DNA of 64,000 bases from Blastocladiella emersonii ATCC 22665 (lineage: Eukaryota > Blastocladiomycota > Blastocladiomycetes > Blastocladiales > Blastocladiaceae): contig JANHCV010000016.1 of assembly GCA_025594325.1 (NCBI GenBank), forward strand, positions 124,001 to 188,000, read 5' to 3'. Below, in pieces: positions 49,550-60,111 of the stretch; within the stretch, counting starts at the first letter, position 1, and each line of letters starts with the position of its first letter. The position numbers and the translations under genes were made by a program. The notes under the pieces are model-generated. The model saw only the letters and a list, made by a program, of their open reading frames with translations. It was not told the DNA's origin and made no database searches.

Positions 49550-50203
49550 TTATTCGGACGACGCCGTCGCGGCTGCTGCGGCCGTCGTCTCTGCGTTCGA
49601 CGCCGCACTCGCCCTCTCCGCGTCAAGTACCATCTCCATGACGGCCCACAGCGCCAGCACCGCCGCTGCGTCAATGCCGGCCGCTAACTCGACCGAGTAC
49701 GTGGTTTTGAAGGTGCCCGAGCTCGACACGCGCGTGATCAACGGGGCCGTCGTAGTCGCCTCGCTGCCGAGGAAGATGTACGCGCTTGACGAGCCAAACG
49801 CGACGGTCAGCGTGATTCCCGTGGCCGTGGAGACCTCGAGACCGGCGGAACAGCGCTTCACCGTCATGGCGGCGGGCGTCGCGGGGTCCCTTTTCCCGTC
49901 ACTCTCGCCTGCGTGGACCGTATACTGGTTCGAGAACACGCCGCAGCCGCGCACCGTCGCGATCACGCTGCCCGAGGGGTCGTGGATCGTGCACTTGGAG
50001 GCGAGCGAACGGAACTCAACGGTGAACAGCGCGTTGTCGTGGACGGTTACAAAGTAGGTCCCGCTGAGGACGCCTTTGGGAGTGATGGTCATCTTGGACG
50101 TGGACGCGGCGTCAGCGCGTGACTTGTCGCCCAAGATGGTCAACGGATGCTGTTCCTGCGAGGCCAGCGGGAGGTCCTTGAACTGCGACGTGGTGTTACC
50201 CAT
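49550..50203 (-). CDS. LURP-one-related protein, array member 5, predicted N-myristoylated
   Basis: 217 residues. Starts MGNTTSQFKDLPLAS. Core FVTVHDNALFTVEFRSLASK, IFLGSEATTTAPLITRVS, terminal helix SVELAAGIDAAAVLALWAVM, then an Ala/Ser/Glu tail. The middle (KRCSAGLEVSTATGITLTVAFGSS) is nearly the same as in members 2 and 6, so these three form a subgroup. The composite site is at 50348-50367. Confidence 0.82.
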   Translation of the reverse strand: MGNTTSQFKDLPLASQEQHPLTILGDKSRADAASTSKMTITPKGVLSGTYFVTVHDNALFTVEFRSLASKCTIHDPSGSVIATVRGCGVFSNQYTVHAGESDGKRDPATPAAMTVKRCSAGLEVSTATGITLTVAFGSSSAYIFLGSEATTTAPLITRVSSSGTFKTTYSVELAAGIDAAAVLALWAVMEMVLDAERASAASNAETTAAAAATASSE

Positions 50204-50347
50204 GGTCGTTCTTTGTTACATAAGATGTGTGCCTTGGTTTTGAGAATTTAAGATCTAGGAGAGCTCATCCCGATCTTCGAGCTCCGCGTTGCGCCACAAC
50301 GACGCGTGGGAACTCCCGCAGCTGGGGTGTTCAAGCGACGTGATCAT

Positions 50348-50367
50348 CACATGATATCCAAACGCGT
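50348..50367 (-). promoter_or_regulatory. Composite CACATG-N8-ACGCGT site, array member 5
   Basis: CACATG 50348-50353, spacer ATATCCAA, ACGCGT 50362-50367. It lies 145-164 bp upstream of the ATG at 50203. Confidence 0.65.
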
Positions 50368-50437
50368 CTCACAAGTGACCAAGCTCAACTGGTACAACAT
50401 TGAACTGCCGAGTCCATCACAGGCTTTCAGCATTGTA

Positions 50438-51079
50438 TCAAGTCGAAACCACCACGACCGCTGCGGATGTCGTCGCTGCCGTCGACGCCATGAGCGCCCC
50501 CTCATTGGCGATAATCATCTTCATCACAACCCACAGCGCTAGAACGGCAGCCGTATCCACGCCGGCGGCCACCTCGATCGTGTACGTGGTCTTGAGGGTA
50601 CCCGAGCTCGAAATACGCGCAATGAGGGGCGCCGTCGTGCTCGCCATGTCGCCGAGGAACACAAACGCTCGCGACGAGCCGAACGCGACGGTCATGGTGA
50701 TCCCCGTGGCCGTGGTCACCTCGAGGCCGCTCGACCGGCGCTTGACGGTCATGGCCGCGGGCGTCGCGGGATCCTTCTTCCCACCGCTCGTGCCAGAATG
50801 GACCGTGTACTTGGTCATGCCCGACCCACGGCCGCGCACCGATGCGATGGTTTGACCCGAGTTGTCGTGGATCGTGCACTTGGAAGCCAGCGCCCGCGCC
50901 TCCATGGTGAAGAGTTGCTGGTTGTTGACCGAGACAAAATACTTTTCGTTGATGACGCCCTTGGTGGTGACGGTCATGGTCGAGCACGCATCGAAGCACG
51001 ACTCGCGGGCGAGGATCGCAACGGCATGCTGCTCCGAGGCGAGCGGCAGGTTCTTGAAGCTGGAGAGTCCGTTGCCCAT
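50438..51079 (-). CDS. LURP-one-related protein, array member 6, predicted N-myristoylated
   Basis: 213 residues. Starts MGNGLSSFKNLPLAS, keeping Gly2 and Ser6 although residues 4-5 differ. Core FVSVNNQQLFTMEARALASK, VFLGDMASTTAPLIARIS, terminal helix TIEVAAGVDTAAVLALWVVM. It ends in a short Ala/Thr/Val tail. One perfect and one degenerate composite site lie upstream (51433-51452 and 51521-51540). Confidence 0.82.
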   Translation of the reverse strand: MGNGLSSFKNLPLASEQHAVAILARESCFDACSTMTVTTKGVINEKYFVSVNNQQLFTMEARALASKCTIHDNSGQTIASVRGRGSGMTKYTVHSGTSGGKKDPATPAAMTVKRRSSGLEVTTATGITMTVAFGSSRAFVFLGDMASTTAPLIARISSSGTLKTTYTIEVAAGVDTAAVLALWVVMKMIIANEGALMASTAATTSAAVVVVST

Positions 51080-51432
51080 GATTTCCGTTGACGTTGATGC
51101 GTTGCTCTGGTAATGCGTTGGTTACTGCGAGCGTTATCATCACTTCAGAGCGGCGGGAGGGCTCGGCCTTTGTCGGCCGCACGGGTCCGCAGGCCGTCGC
51201 GAATTGCGGGTCGAGTCGAGCGTTGAGGGAGGGGACGTGGCTGTGGGGTGCTTGCGAGTGCGCCCTCTTCGCAAACCATCGTCGCGGACCATTGACCCTT
51301 GAGCGGGGATCAGCGCACGTTCCACGCGGATTCTCGACAGTCCCTCGAGGGATATTTTTGGGAACGGAACCGCTTCCACGTCCTCGGGTGCTTCCATCGT
51401 CGCGTCAGGTGGCTGATCGCGTTCGTGGCCAT

Positions 51433-51452
51433 CACATGATATTGAAACGCGT
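51433..51452 (-). promoter_or_regulatory. Composite CACATG-N8-ACGCGT site, array member 6
   Basis: CACATG 51433-51438, spacer ATATTGAA, ACGCGT 51447-51452, about 354 bp upstream of the ATG. A second, degenerate site (CACACG-N8-ACGCGC) is at 51521-51540 in the same orientation. Confidence 0.6.
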
Positions 51453-51679
51453 CTCGCGCGGCAGCTCACGGCCTCAACCTCGAATACCCTCGAGTTCTTG
51501 ACCGCTGCGTCTCGAGTGACCACACGATACCAAAACGCGCCTCGCGAGCAGCCAGGTGTGATGCTGCTCGTCATTCCGATCAACTTTATGCATTGAACAG
51601 GAGCAAGCGGGTGGAATAGACTTCAGGAACACGGATATACATTGAAACTCGAAATATTAGCGGACGAAAACCAAGACAA

Positions 51680-52303
51680 TCAGCGTGCATTCATGATGGC
51701 CGCGTTCATGATGAGCGTCGAGTCGCTGTCCGTGATCATCTTGATGACGACAAACAGCGCGGCCATGGCCGCCACGTCCACGCCTGGAGCGATCTCGACA
51801 TTCCACGTGATGGAGAAGTTGCCGTTCTGCGAGATTCGCGCAATGAGCGGCGCCGTCGTACTCGCCGTGTCGCCCAGGAAGATGTATCCGTAGCCCGAGC
51901 CGAACTTGACGGTCATCGTGGCGCCCTTAGAGGTCGTGATCTCGAGGTGGTTCGTGTGGCGCTTGATCGACATGGCCGCCGGCGACTTGGAGTCCATCAT
52001 CCCGCCGCCCTTACCGAGATGGACCGTGTACTTGCCCGTACTCGACCCGCGGATCGTTGCGACCGTCGATCCCGACCTGTCGAGGAGCGAGCACTTGACC
52101 GTAAGCGAGCGGTGTTCGGCGGTGAACAGCTGGCGGCCGAGCGCCGCGTCCTTGATGATGAGGTCCGTGGACAGCGAATGCTTGGTATCGATGGCCAGGG
52201 TGGTGAGTTGATCGCGGCAATGATGGGGGCCGAGCAGGTGGAACGGCGAGTGCGTCTGCGACGCGAGCGGCAAGTCTTTGAAGGTCGAGTTGGTGTTTCC
52301 CAT
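51680..52303 (-). CDS. LURP-one-related protein, array member 7, predicted N-myristoylated
   Basis: 207 residues. Starts MGNTNSTFKDLPLAS. Core AALGRQLFTAEHRSLTVK, IFLGDTASTTAPLIARIS, terminal helix NVEIAPGVDVAAMAALFVVI. It is somewhat diverged from members 2-6 (LEITTSKGATMTVKFGSG) but keeps all shared blocks. The start at 52303 is fixed by the conserved MGN. The composite site is at 52453-52472. Confidence 0.82.
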   Translation of the reverse strand: MGNTNSTFKDLPLASQTHSPFHLLGPHHCRDQLTTLAIDTKHSLSTDLIIKDAALGRQLFTAEHRSLTVKCSLLDRSGSTVATIRGSSTGKYTVHLGKGGGMMDSKSPAAMSIKRHTNHLEITTSKGATMTVKFGSGYGYIFLGDTASTTAPLIARISQNGNFSITWNVEIAPGVDVAAMAALFVVIKMITDSDSTLIMNAAIMNAR

Positions 52304-52452
52304 GGCGATAACTGCTAGTCGATGGCGTTGAAGGAGAAGTAGCGTTCGGCGGCCAACGCTATATGTCGCCCGAGCTCTCTTTCCGTACACGTCGTTCGCC
52401 TCGCATTTCGCGCACCGCAATGAACAGCGGCATCGACGTGTGGATCAGGCCT

Positions 52453-52472
52453 CACCTGATTTCGCGACGCGT
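52453..52472 (-). promoter_or_regulatory. Composite CACCTG-N8-ACGCGT site, array member 7
   Basis: CACCTG 52453-52458, spacer ATTTCGCG, ACGCGT 52467-52472. It lies 150-169 bp upstream of the ATG at 52303. Confidence 0.55.
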
Positions 52473-52581
52473 CGCGCCTCACCGTACTTTCGCTGGTTCG
52501 CTCTCAAGCCAAGCGTGACACGGAAACCAAAACTGTACATCAATAGCACTCAGAACAAGCTCATCGCAGCGGAAGTGCGGC

Positions 52582-53448
52582 TCACGCTGTCTCGTCGTTG
52601 ACCTCGATGTAACGCCGTTTGCCGTAACGGCGCTTGGCGACCGCGGCGATCACCGTAACGAGGGCCAGGACGGCCACTGCGCCAGCAACGACGGTCGTGA
52701 TTTCAAGAGCCAAAATTGAGCCCTTGGTCGCGCCGATCGTCTCAGTCGCGACAGCACCAGCAGTCGGCATTGTGCGAGTACTGGTCGAAGTAACGGGATC
52801 GGAGGCGTCATCGCCGGCGTCGCCCTTCTCAGCATCAAATTCTACGCCGGGGACGAGCTGCGAGCCCTTGTTCCGCTCCGGAAGGATAGGCTGGGTGGTC
52901 GGCTGGGTGGCGATGGATGCCGGCAAGGCCCGGTTTGTGGACGTGGCGGAGGGCGGCCCCTGGGACGTTGCGGACGCAGGAGTTTGAGGTACACTCGTGG
53001 AAGCGGGCGCCTTGACTCCGAAAATGCGGATCGACACGATAACACTCGCGAGCGACCAGGCCTGGATGCGGTTGATTCGGTTCGACAAAGACATGTCCCA
53101 CACCTGCTGCCTTGAGCTACGGATCCCAGCGAGGACGCCGCCAGCGTAGATGGCCGAGATGGACGTGCTGTCGTAGACGACGCCGAACTCGTAGTTTTGC
53201 AGCTTGCCCTCGTACGTCTTGCCGCGCGGGTTGTTGGGGAAGAACTGGCGCGGCGTGTCGGTGCCGCATCGCATCCACAGATCGGCGACCTGCGCGCTGC
53301 CATCGCCGGGCGTGTCGACAACGTAGAACTGCGTCATGTGCTTGCCGTTTATGCAGTACCACGACTTGAACTCGGGTTTCGTGGCGCTGCTGGAGACGTT
53401 CATGCCAAGCGTCGACGAGTCGAACGTGTAAGCTGGAACGTTGCTCAT
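52582..53448 (-). CDS. Single-pass membrane protein, unknown function
   Basis: 288 residues. The N-terminal 150 residues look like a compact beta-rich domain (SWYCINGKHMTQFYVVD, NYEFGVVYDSTSISAIYAGG, IQAWSLASVIVSIRIFG). A Pro/Thr/Ser-rich stalk (about 150-235) follows, then a hydrophobic segment at about 244-271. The tail is basic, KRRYGKRRYIEV. The stalk and stop-transfer tail suggest a surface receptor-like layout, but no N-terminal signal peptide is visible; an upstream exon could supply one. No family was recognised. It sits next to the LURP-one array on the same strand, which may be coincidence. Confidence 0.65.
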   Translation of the reverse strand: MSNVPAYTFDSSTLGMNVSSSATKPEFKSWYCINGKHMTQFYVVDTPGDGSAQVADLWMRCGTDTPRQFFPNNPRGKTYEGKLQNYEFGVVYDSTSISAIYAGGVLAGIRSSRQQVWDMSLSNRINRIQAWSLASVIVSIRIFGVKAPASTSVPQTPASATSQGPPSATSTNRALPASIATQPTTQPILPERNKGSQLVPGVEFDAEKGDAGDDASDPVTSTSTRTMPTAGAVATETIGATKGSILALEITTVVAGAVAVLALVTVIAAVAKRRYGKRRYIEVNDETA

Positions 53449-54123
53449 GTTGACGATTGCATTAGATACAGATGGACATGCAAGGGGAGATCGTAAGCAG
53501 GCCGCGAAGGCGTGCTGATTTGTGGCCAGGCTTTCGGACTAGTTGGGTCCACCGCAATCCATTCGTTAGCACCGCAAAGCTGTCATAAGCACCGCAAGCA
53601 CCGCATCAGAACACTGCAGCGGGTTGCCATCGGGCGAGGCGCTTCACATCGCCCGGCTAAGCGACGCGTCGCATTTTCCAGCGCGCGACGCTTCAGCTTC
53701 CGAATCTCGTTGGTCAAACAGTATTGTCAAACGAATTGACTGGCAGCGTCACCAAATGATGGCAACGGCGGTGGCGGCGCAGGCACGAGGTGACCTGCCG
53801 CGAGACATGTTGCGAGACATGCAGCGAGACGCGTCGCGATATCACGTGGGACCACGCCGTGATCGCCGGCGGTTTCACTTTTCTGGCCTCATCCCTTGTT
53901 GGCCCGGACCTCGCGCGTCGCGTCGTCGTCAATACCATGAGCGATGATGCGTTGCTAGTAGGCCATCACGCTAGGCATCACGTCGAGTGGACCCGCGGCT
54001 ACACGTGGCGCTGAAACCGCGGAAACGGCCCCCGCTCGAAGCTGTCTCAGATCTCGCCGCCCCCACAAAGGAGCAGCTCCGACCACTCTCTCCCTCTCTC
54101 CCCTCACACGCATCGCATCAACC
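53449..54123. promoter_or_regulatory. Divergent intergenic region with composite site at 53829-53848
   Basis: ACGCGT (53829-53834), 8 bp, CACGTG (53843-53848). Relative to the plus-strand gene at 54124 it has the same orientation as the sites in the LURP-one array and lies about 276 bp upstream. No gene is seen in this 675 bp. Confidence 0.5.
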
Positions 54124-54998
54124 ATGTATCGCAACCAGTACCAGCCCGTGCAACTGCCCGAGCCGGCCACCGCCGCGGCCGAGCCGGTGATCGCGAGCCG
54201 CGCCTTCACGCTGCACGACGTGCAGTCCGTCCTCGAGCAGGAGGCGGCCATCTTCCCGCTGGCCTCGCCGCTGCCGGCGGCGACGGTGCACCGGTGGGTC
54301 TCGCAGCCGCAGCACGCGCAGTTCAGCCGCGTGTACCAGTCGGGCGATGGGCGCGTGGTCGGCAACCTCGTGGCGGTGTGTCTCAAGCCGGCGGCGTGGC
54401 ACGCCCTACGGCGCGGCGAGCTGGCCGAGGGCGACCTGCTCGCGGACCAGCTGTGGGACGCGGCGGCGGGGGACGGTGACGAGCTCGCGATCCACGTGTA
54501 TCACGTCGAAAGCACGGACCGCGCGGCGTGGCGCGCCGCCGGCGAGACGGTGCGCGACCGCGCTCTGCGCGATCTCGGCGACGCGGTCACGGCGGCGCGC
54601 GCCAACGGGCGGCCGGGCCTGCGCGTCGTTGGCATGTCGGGTACGCTCTTTCGTGACGGGCGCGCGAGTGATCGAGCCGTGTGGTCTCACCCGTTCCCAA
54701 ACTGCGTGTAGCGCTGGCCGTGTCGCAGTCGGGGATCCAGCTGTGCGCCAACATGTGGAACATGTACGAGGCGGGCGACGCGCCGCGGTCGAGCGACTAC
54801 GTGGTGACGGGGGCCGACGGGCGCGTGCTCGCGCTGCGGACCATCGCGACGCAGGCCGAGATGGCCGCGGTCCTCGCCGACCCGCGCGTGTGCGGGCGCG
54901 TGCCGCTGCGCACGCGCATGCTGACGCTGCTGCCGTCCGACCCGAGCATCGTGTGGACGCACGTCGCTGCGCGCCCGCGCCTGTGTGCGCGGCTCTGA
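54124..54998 (+). CDS. GNAT-like protein, unknown substrate
   Basis: Two exons (54124-54640 and 54712-54998) joined in phase 1 read RVVGMSALAVSQSGIQLC, giving 267 residues. The segment FPLASPLPAATVHRWVSQPQ, then GRVVGNLVAVCLKPAAW, then ELAIHVYHVES and the post-intron SALAVSQSG has the strand order of an acetyltransferase-like fold. No clear acetyl-CoA pyrophosphate loop (QxxGxG/A) is visible, so the assignment is weak. The gene structure is well supported because the intron restores a single continuous frame. Confidence 0.55.
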
Positions 54999-55130
54999 AG
55001 CGATTGTCAGGGAAGATATCTCGCTAGCTGGGATTAATTCAAACTCGTTCTGTTGCATCGATCAATCACGGCCGATCATGGGTGGAGGATATGTACAGGA
55101 TGGAGATGAGGGGGAACACGTCGCCGAACT

Positions 55131-55448
55131 TCACTTGCGCGCGGCCGACGGGTCGTCGCCGAGCAGGTGGGCCGAGTCGGCCTGGCCCGACCCCGACCCC
55201 GACTTGGCCTTGGCCAGGTTCTCGCCCGACGACTGCTTCTCGGCCTGCTGCTGCTTGCGCAGCGACGACTTGGTCGCGGGCTGGTCGGCGACGCGCACGC
55301 TGTCCGTCGTGTGGTGCGTCAGCTGCTCGAGCTCGTCGTGCGACAGCGAGTACGGGTGGCGGTGCGACTGGAACTCCTCGGGCAGCTGCGGCGCCTCCGG
55401 GTCCGGGCCCGTGCCCTGGTTCGACTGGCGGATCTGCTCCGACGACAT
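55131..55448 (-). CDS. Small hydrophilic protein, unknown
   Basis: 105 residues starting MSSEQIRQSNQGTGPDPEAP. Charged, disordered and without hydrophobic segments. HPYSLSHDELEQLTHHTTDSV is the most structured part, and the tail is Lys/Ser/Gly-rich with HLLGDDPSA. The start is the first ATG after a purine-poor leader. A longer frame extends upstream to 56009 but is not protein-like. It resembles small stress or translation-associated fungal proteins in composition only. Confidence 0.55.
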   Translation of the reverse strand: MSSEQIRQSNQGTGPDPEAPQLPEEFQSHRHPYSLSHDELEQLTHHTTDSVRVADQPATKSSLRKQQQAEKQSSGENLAKAKSGSGSGQADSAHLLGDDPSAARK

Positions 55449-56165
55449 GGTGGTGATGGTGGTGATGGGTTGGGCTACGTAGTGCGCGGAGAAGCCGTGA
55501 GCGATCGCGGCCGTGATGAGGGCGAGCGTGACGAGGGCGTGCGAGTCGAGGGAGGAGAGGGTGGGGCGGGCGGTGGCCGCAAGAAGGCGAGCGACCGTAC
55601 GTGGTGTTGATGCCGACGAGGGCGCGGGTGCCTCGGTGATAGCGTTGATTCGTAGCGACTCAGGGATCCTTCGGGGGAAGAGCGAGCGGGGCGCGCGGGG
55701 GCCTCGCCAGCTTTTGAGGTCGCCGACCAGCCGGCCATGCGTGTGCGTGGGAGCGGGCGAAGATGGGGCCGCCGCGGTCAACGAGCTGCGCAGCGCTCGC
55801 GTGGCTCGCCGTTGCCACGGCCGCGCGTGCCCGGCCGACGCGACGCGACGCGTTGGGCGCAACGCGTTCCGCCGCCCAACGCGGAGATCGGCGCGTGCTG
55901 TCTCGCGTCTCTCGCCAGGGGGGCTAAGTGCTCCCGTAGCTGATCGTCCGTTATCTCCACGTGCGGTGAGTCGCGACAAGATCAGGCGGGTGGCTGGGGC
56001 CTGCCACACCCGTCACGGCTGCTCGGCACGCTCACGTTGGCTGCGGGCAGATAGCATCGCATCTCTTCATCGCGGCGCGCGCCCTTTTTATCTACGGCCC
56101 GGCCCCGCTCTTCCTCCTCTCCGCTCCCCTTCACTTCCCACAACGGCCCTGATCCGCTCTGTACC
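55449..56165. other. Divergent intergenic, 717 bp, no gene seen
   Basis: Shared upstream region of the small hydrophilic protein and the mitochondrial carrier. It contains ACGCGTT boxes near 55.85 kb and pyrimidine-rich stretches before the carrier ATG. Confidence 0.4.
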
Positions 56166-57329
56166 ATGTCATCAGCACTCGCCACCATCGCGGACCCCGC
56201 GCTCGCCGCCGTCCCACTCCACGCCGTGCTGCCCACGGCCACGGCCACGGCGACCGCGTCCGCCAAGCTCGTCTACGCGCACGCGCACCCGCACCCGCAC
56301 GCCGTGGGCGGGACCGAGGTCGCCGCCGTTGTCGCGCCGGCCGACGACCCGCTCCACGTCGTGTTCGTTGGCGGCACCGTGGCCGGGATCGCGCAGGTCC
56401 TGGTCGGCCACCCCTTCGACAGCGTCAAGGTCATGGTCCAGACCCAGTCCGCGGCCGCCACCGCGTCGCCGCTGCAGGTGCTCCGCCGCACCGTGGCCGC
56501 CGAGGGCGTCCGCGGCCTGTTCAAGGGCGTCACGAGTCCCATGTCCGGCGTCGGGTTCTGGTACGGCAATGGCCGTGTCTCTTCCGCGGACGACGCACTG
56601 ACCCGCCCCGCGATCGCACCTCGTAGCAACGCGGTCCTGTTCACGACCCAGGCCACCTTCAACTCGGCCATCGCGCCCGACTCGACGTCGCCCGCCAAGT
56701 ACGCCGCGACCGGCGCACTTTCGGGCCTGGCCATCTCGCTGCTCGCGTGCCCCATGGAGCTGCTCAAGGTCCGCGTCCAAGCCCAGGCCACGTCGGGTGC
56801 CGGGAAACATTACGCGGGCGTCTGGGACTGCCTCGTCAAGACGGTGCGCGCCGAGGGCGTCCAGCGCGGCCTGTATCGCGGGTGGACCATCACGGCGCTC
56901 CGCGATGTGCCCTCCTTTGCCGCCTACTTTGGTACGCCCGCCATCGCTCGTTGCCTCTCGTCGCCATGGTGATGCTGACCGCGAACCGTTCACCGTGTAG
57001 CGACCTACGAGATCCTGCGGCAACACGACGTTGCCCCGTTCCTCGCGGGCGGCCTGGCCGGCATCGCGTGCTGGCTGCCGTGCTACCCGCAGGACGTGCT
57101 CAAGTCGCGCGTGCAGAGCACCGCCGCGCTCGGCCGCGGCCCGCTGCCCGCACACCTGCGACCGTGGACCATGGCCGCCGCCTACGTCCGCGCCAACGTC
57201 GCGCGCGCTCTCTGGCGCGGCCTCTCGCCCACGCTGCTCCGCGCGTTCCCCGCCAACGCCGCCACGTTCGCCGTGTACGAGGTGTACCGCGCGCAGTTTG
57301 GTGGGAATGGGTCAACTATTGATGAGTAA
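56166..57329 (+). CDS. Mitochondrial carrier family (SLC25) transporter
   Basis: Three exons (56166-56560, 56627-56931, 57001-57329) give 342 residues. All three mitochondrial-carrier repeats carry the PX[DE]XX[KR] signature: PFDSVK, PMELLK and PQDVLK. The N-terminus is extended and His/Ala-rich (YAHAHPHPHA) before the first repeat. Carriers exchange metabolites across the inner membrane as six-helix proteins. GHPFDSVKVMVQTQ resembles the carnitine/basic amino acid branch (CRC1/ORT1/SLC25A29), but the contact-site residues were not compared, so the substrate is left open. It converges on the MetRS gene (23 bp apart). Confidence 0.88.
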
Positions 57330-57352
57330 TAGAACTAGAATACCTGCTTCGC

Positions 57353-59192
<1,840 letters not shown>

Positions 59193-59357
59193 GGTTCGTG
59201 GTTCCGTCTATGGCGAGTGATACATGGAGGGCCGGCTGCGGGAGAGAGAGGGGAAGTGAAGCGCGTCGTCGCGCAAGAAGTCAACACGGCGAGCAAATCC
59301 ACACGTGAAGCTCGGCCGCTGCAGGTCGCCGCTCCCCTACGAACCTACGATTCTGCA

Positions 59358-60079
59358 ATGGAAGCGAACTGGCCGACCCATCAACCACCCGCAACCGCGC
59401 CCGCGGAAGAAGAGGAGCTCATGGACCTCGACTCCGAGTCGGAACTGCCCGTCGGTCCCGATGCCGCTGCGGACGGGGAGCAGCAGCAGCCCGCCTACGA
59501 GGGCGAGTACGAGTACGAGTACGAGTACGAGCACGAGCAGCAACAACCGCAGCAGCAGCAGGATGAGTGGGAAGAAGAGGTCCGGCTGTCCCGCCCCACA
59601 TCACGCAGCGAGCCCATCCGTACTAATCGACGTCGTCGCCGGGAGAACAGGAAGCCTACCACCTCTACGACTTTGGCAAGCAGCTGACGCTGCCCGAGCT
59701 CCAGGCGGCCGACTTCCAGTGCAAGATCCTCGGTCTCGACCGCGACACGCATTTCGTGCAGATCGGCGGGTCCGTGTTCCGCGGCAAGTCCATCGACTCG
59801 CTGGGCAACGACCTCGTGTTCCTCAAGACGCCGCCCGAGCGCGAAGTCGGCCCCGAGTATGACCACAACCACCCGGGCCGGTACCCGAACCTCCGCCTCG
59901 ACCACGTCATGGACTGCCGCTTCCGCATGGAGCCCATCCGGCTCGAGCCCAAGCGCGGCGCGACCGCGGCGCAGTCCAAGCCGGCGGCGGCGCCACCAAC
60001 ACCCGGTAACGGTACGGCGGCGACCAACGGCGGCGGTGCCGCTTCTCCGCGCCCGGCAACCGCGCCATCTCAGAGCTAG
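59358..60079 (+). CDS. TFIIIC small subunit, GTF3C6/Tfc7-C-terminal-like
   Basis: Two exons (59358-59579 and 59651-60079) joined in phase 0 give 216 residues. The N-terminus is acidic, with EEEELMDLDSESE and an EYEYEYEYE run followed by a Gln-rich stretch. The C-terminal domain (QCKILGLDRDTHFVQIGGSVFRG, SLGNDLVFLKTPP) fits the TFIIIC_sub6 pattern of an l-x-G-l-d-x-x-x-P-x-x-q-i-g strand and a G-x-x-x-D-x-L-G-T-x-l-v-F strand. TFIIIC recruits TFIIIB to tRNA gene promoters. The assignment is by motif shape and is moderate. The product lacks the phosphatase-like half found in S. cerevisiae Tfc7. Confidence 0.6.
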
Positions 60080-60111
60080 TGTAGCATTGGTGATACATTT
60101 CGGATTGCATT

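Noticed and set aside
55449-56009. N-terminal extension of the small hydrophilic protein to 292 residues
   Set aside because: The extra 187 residues are Arg/Ala/Pro-rich promoter sequence; the shorter ATG at 55448 gives a coherent protein.
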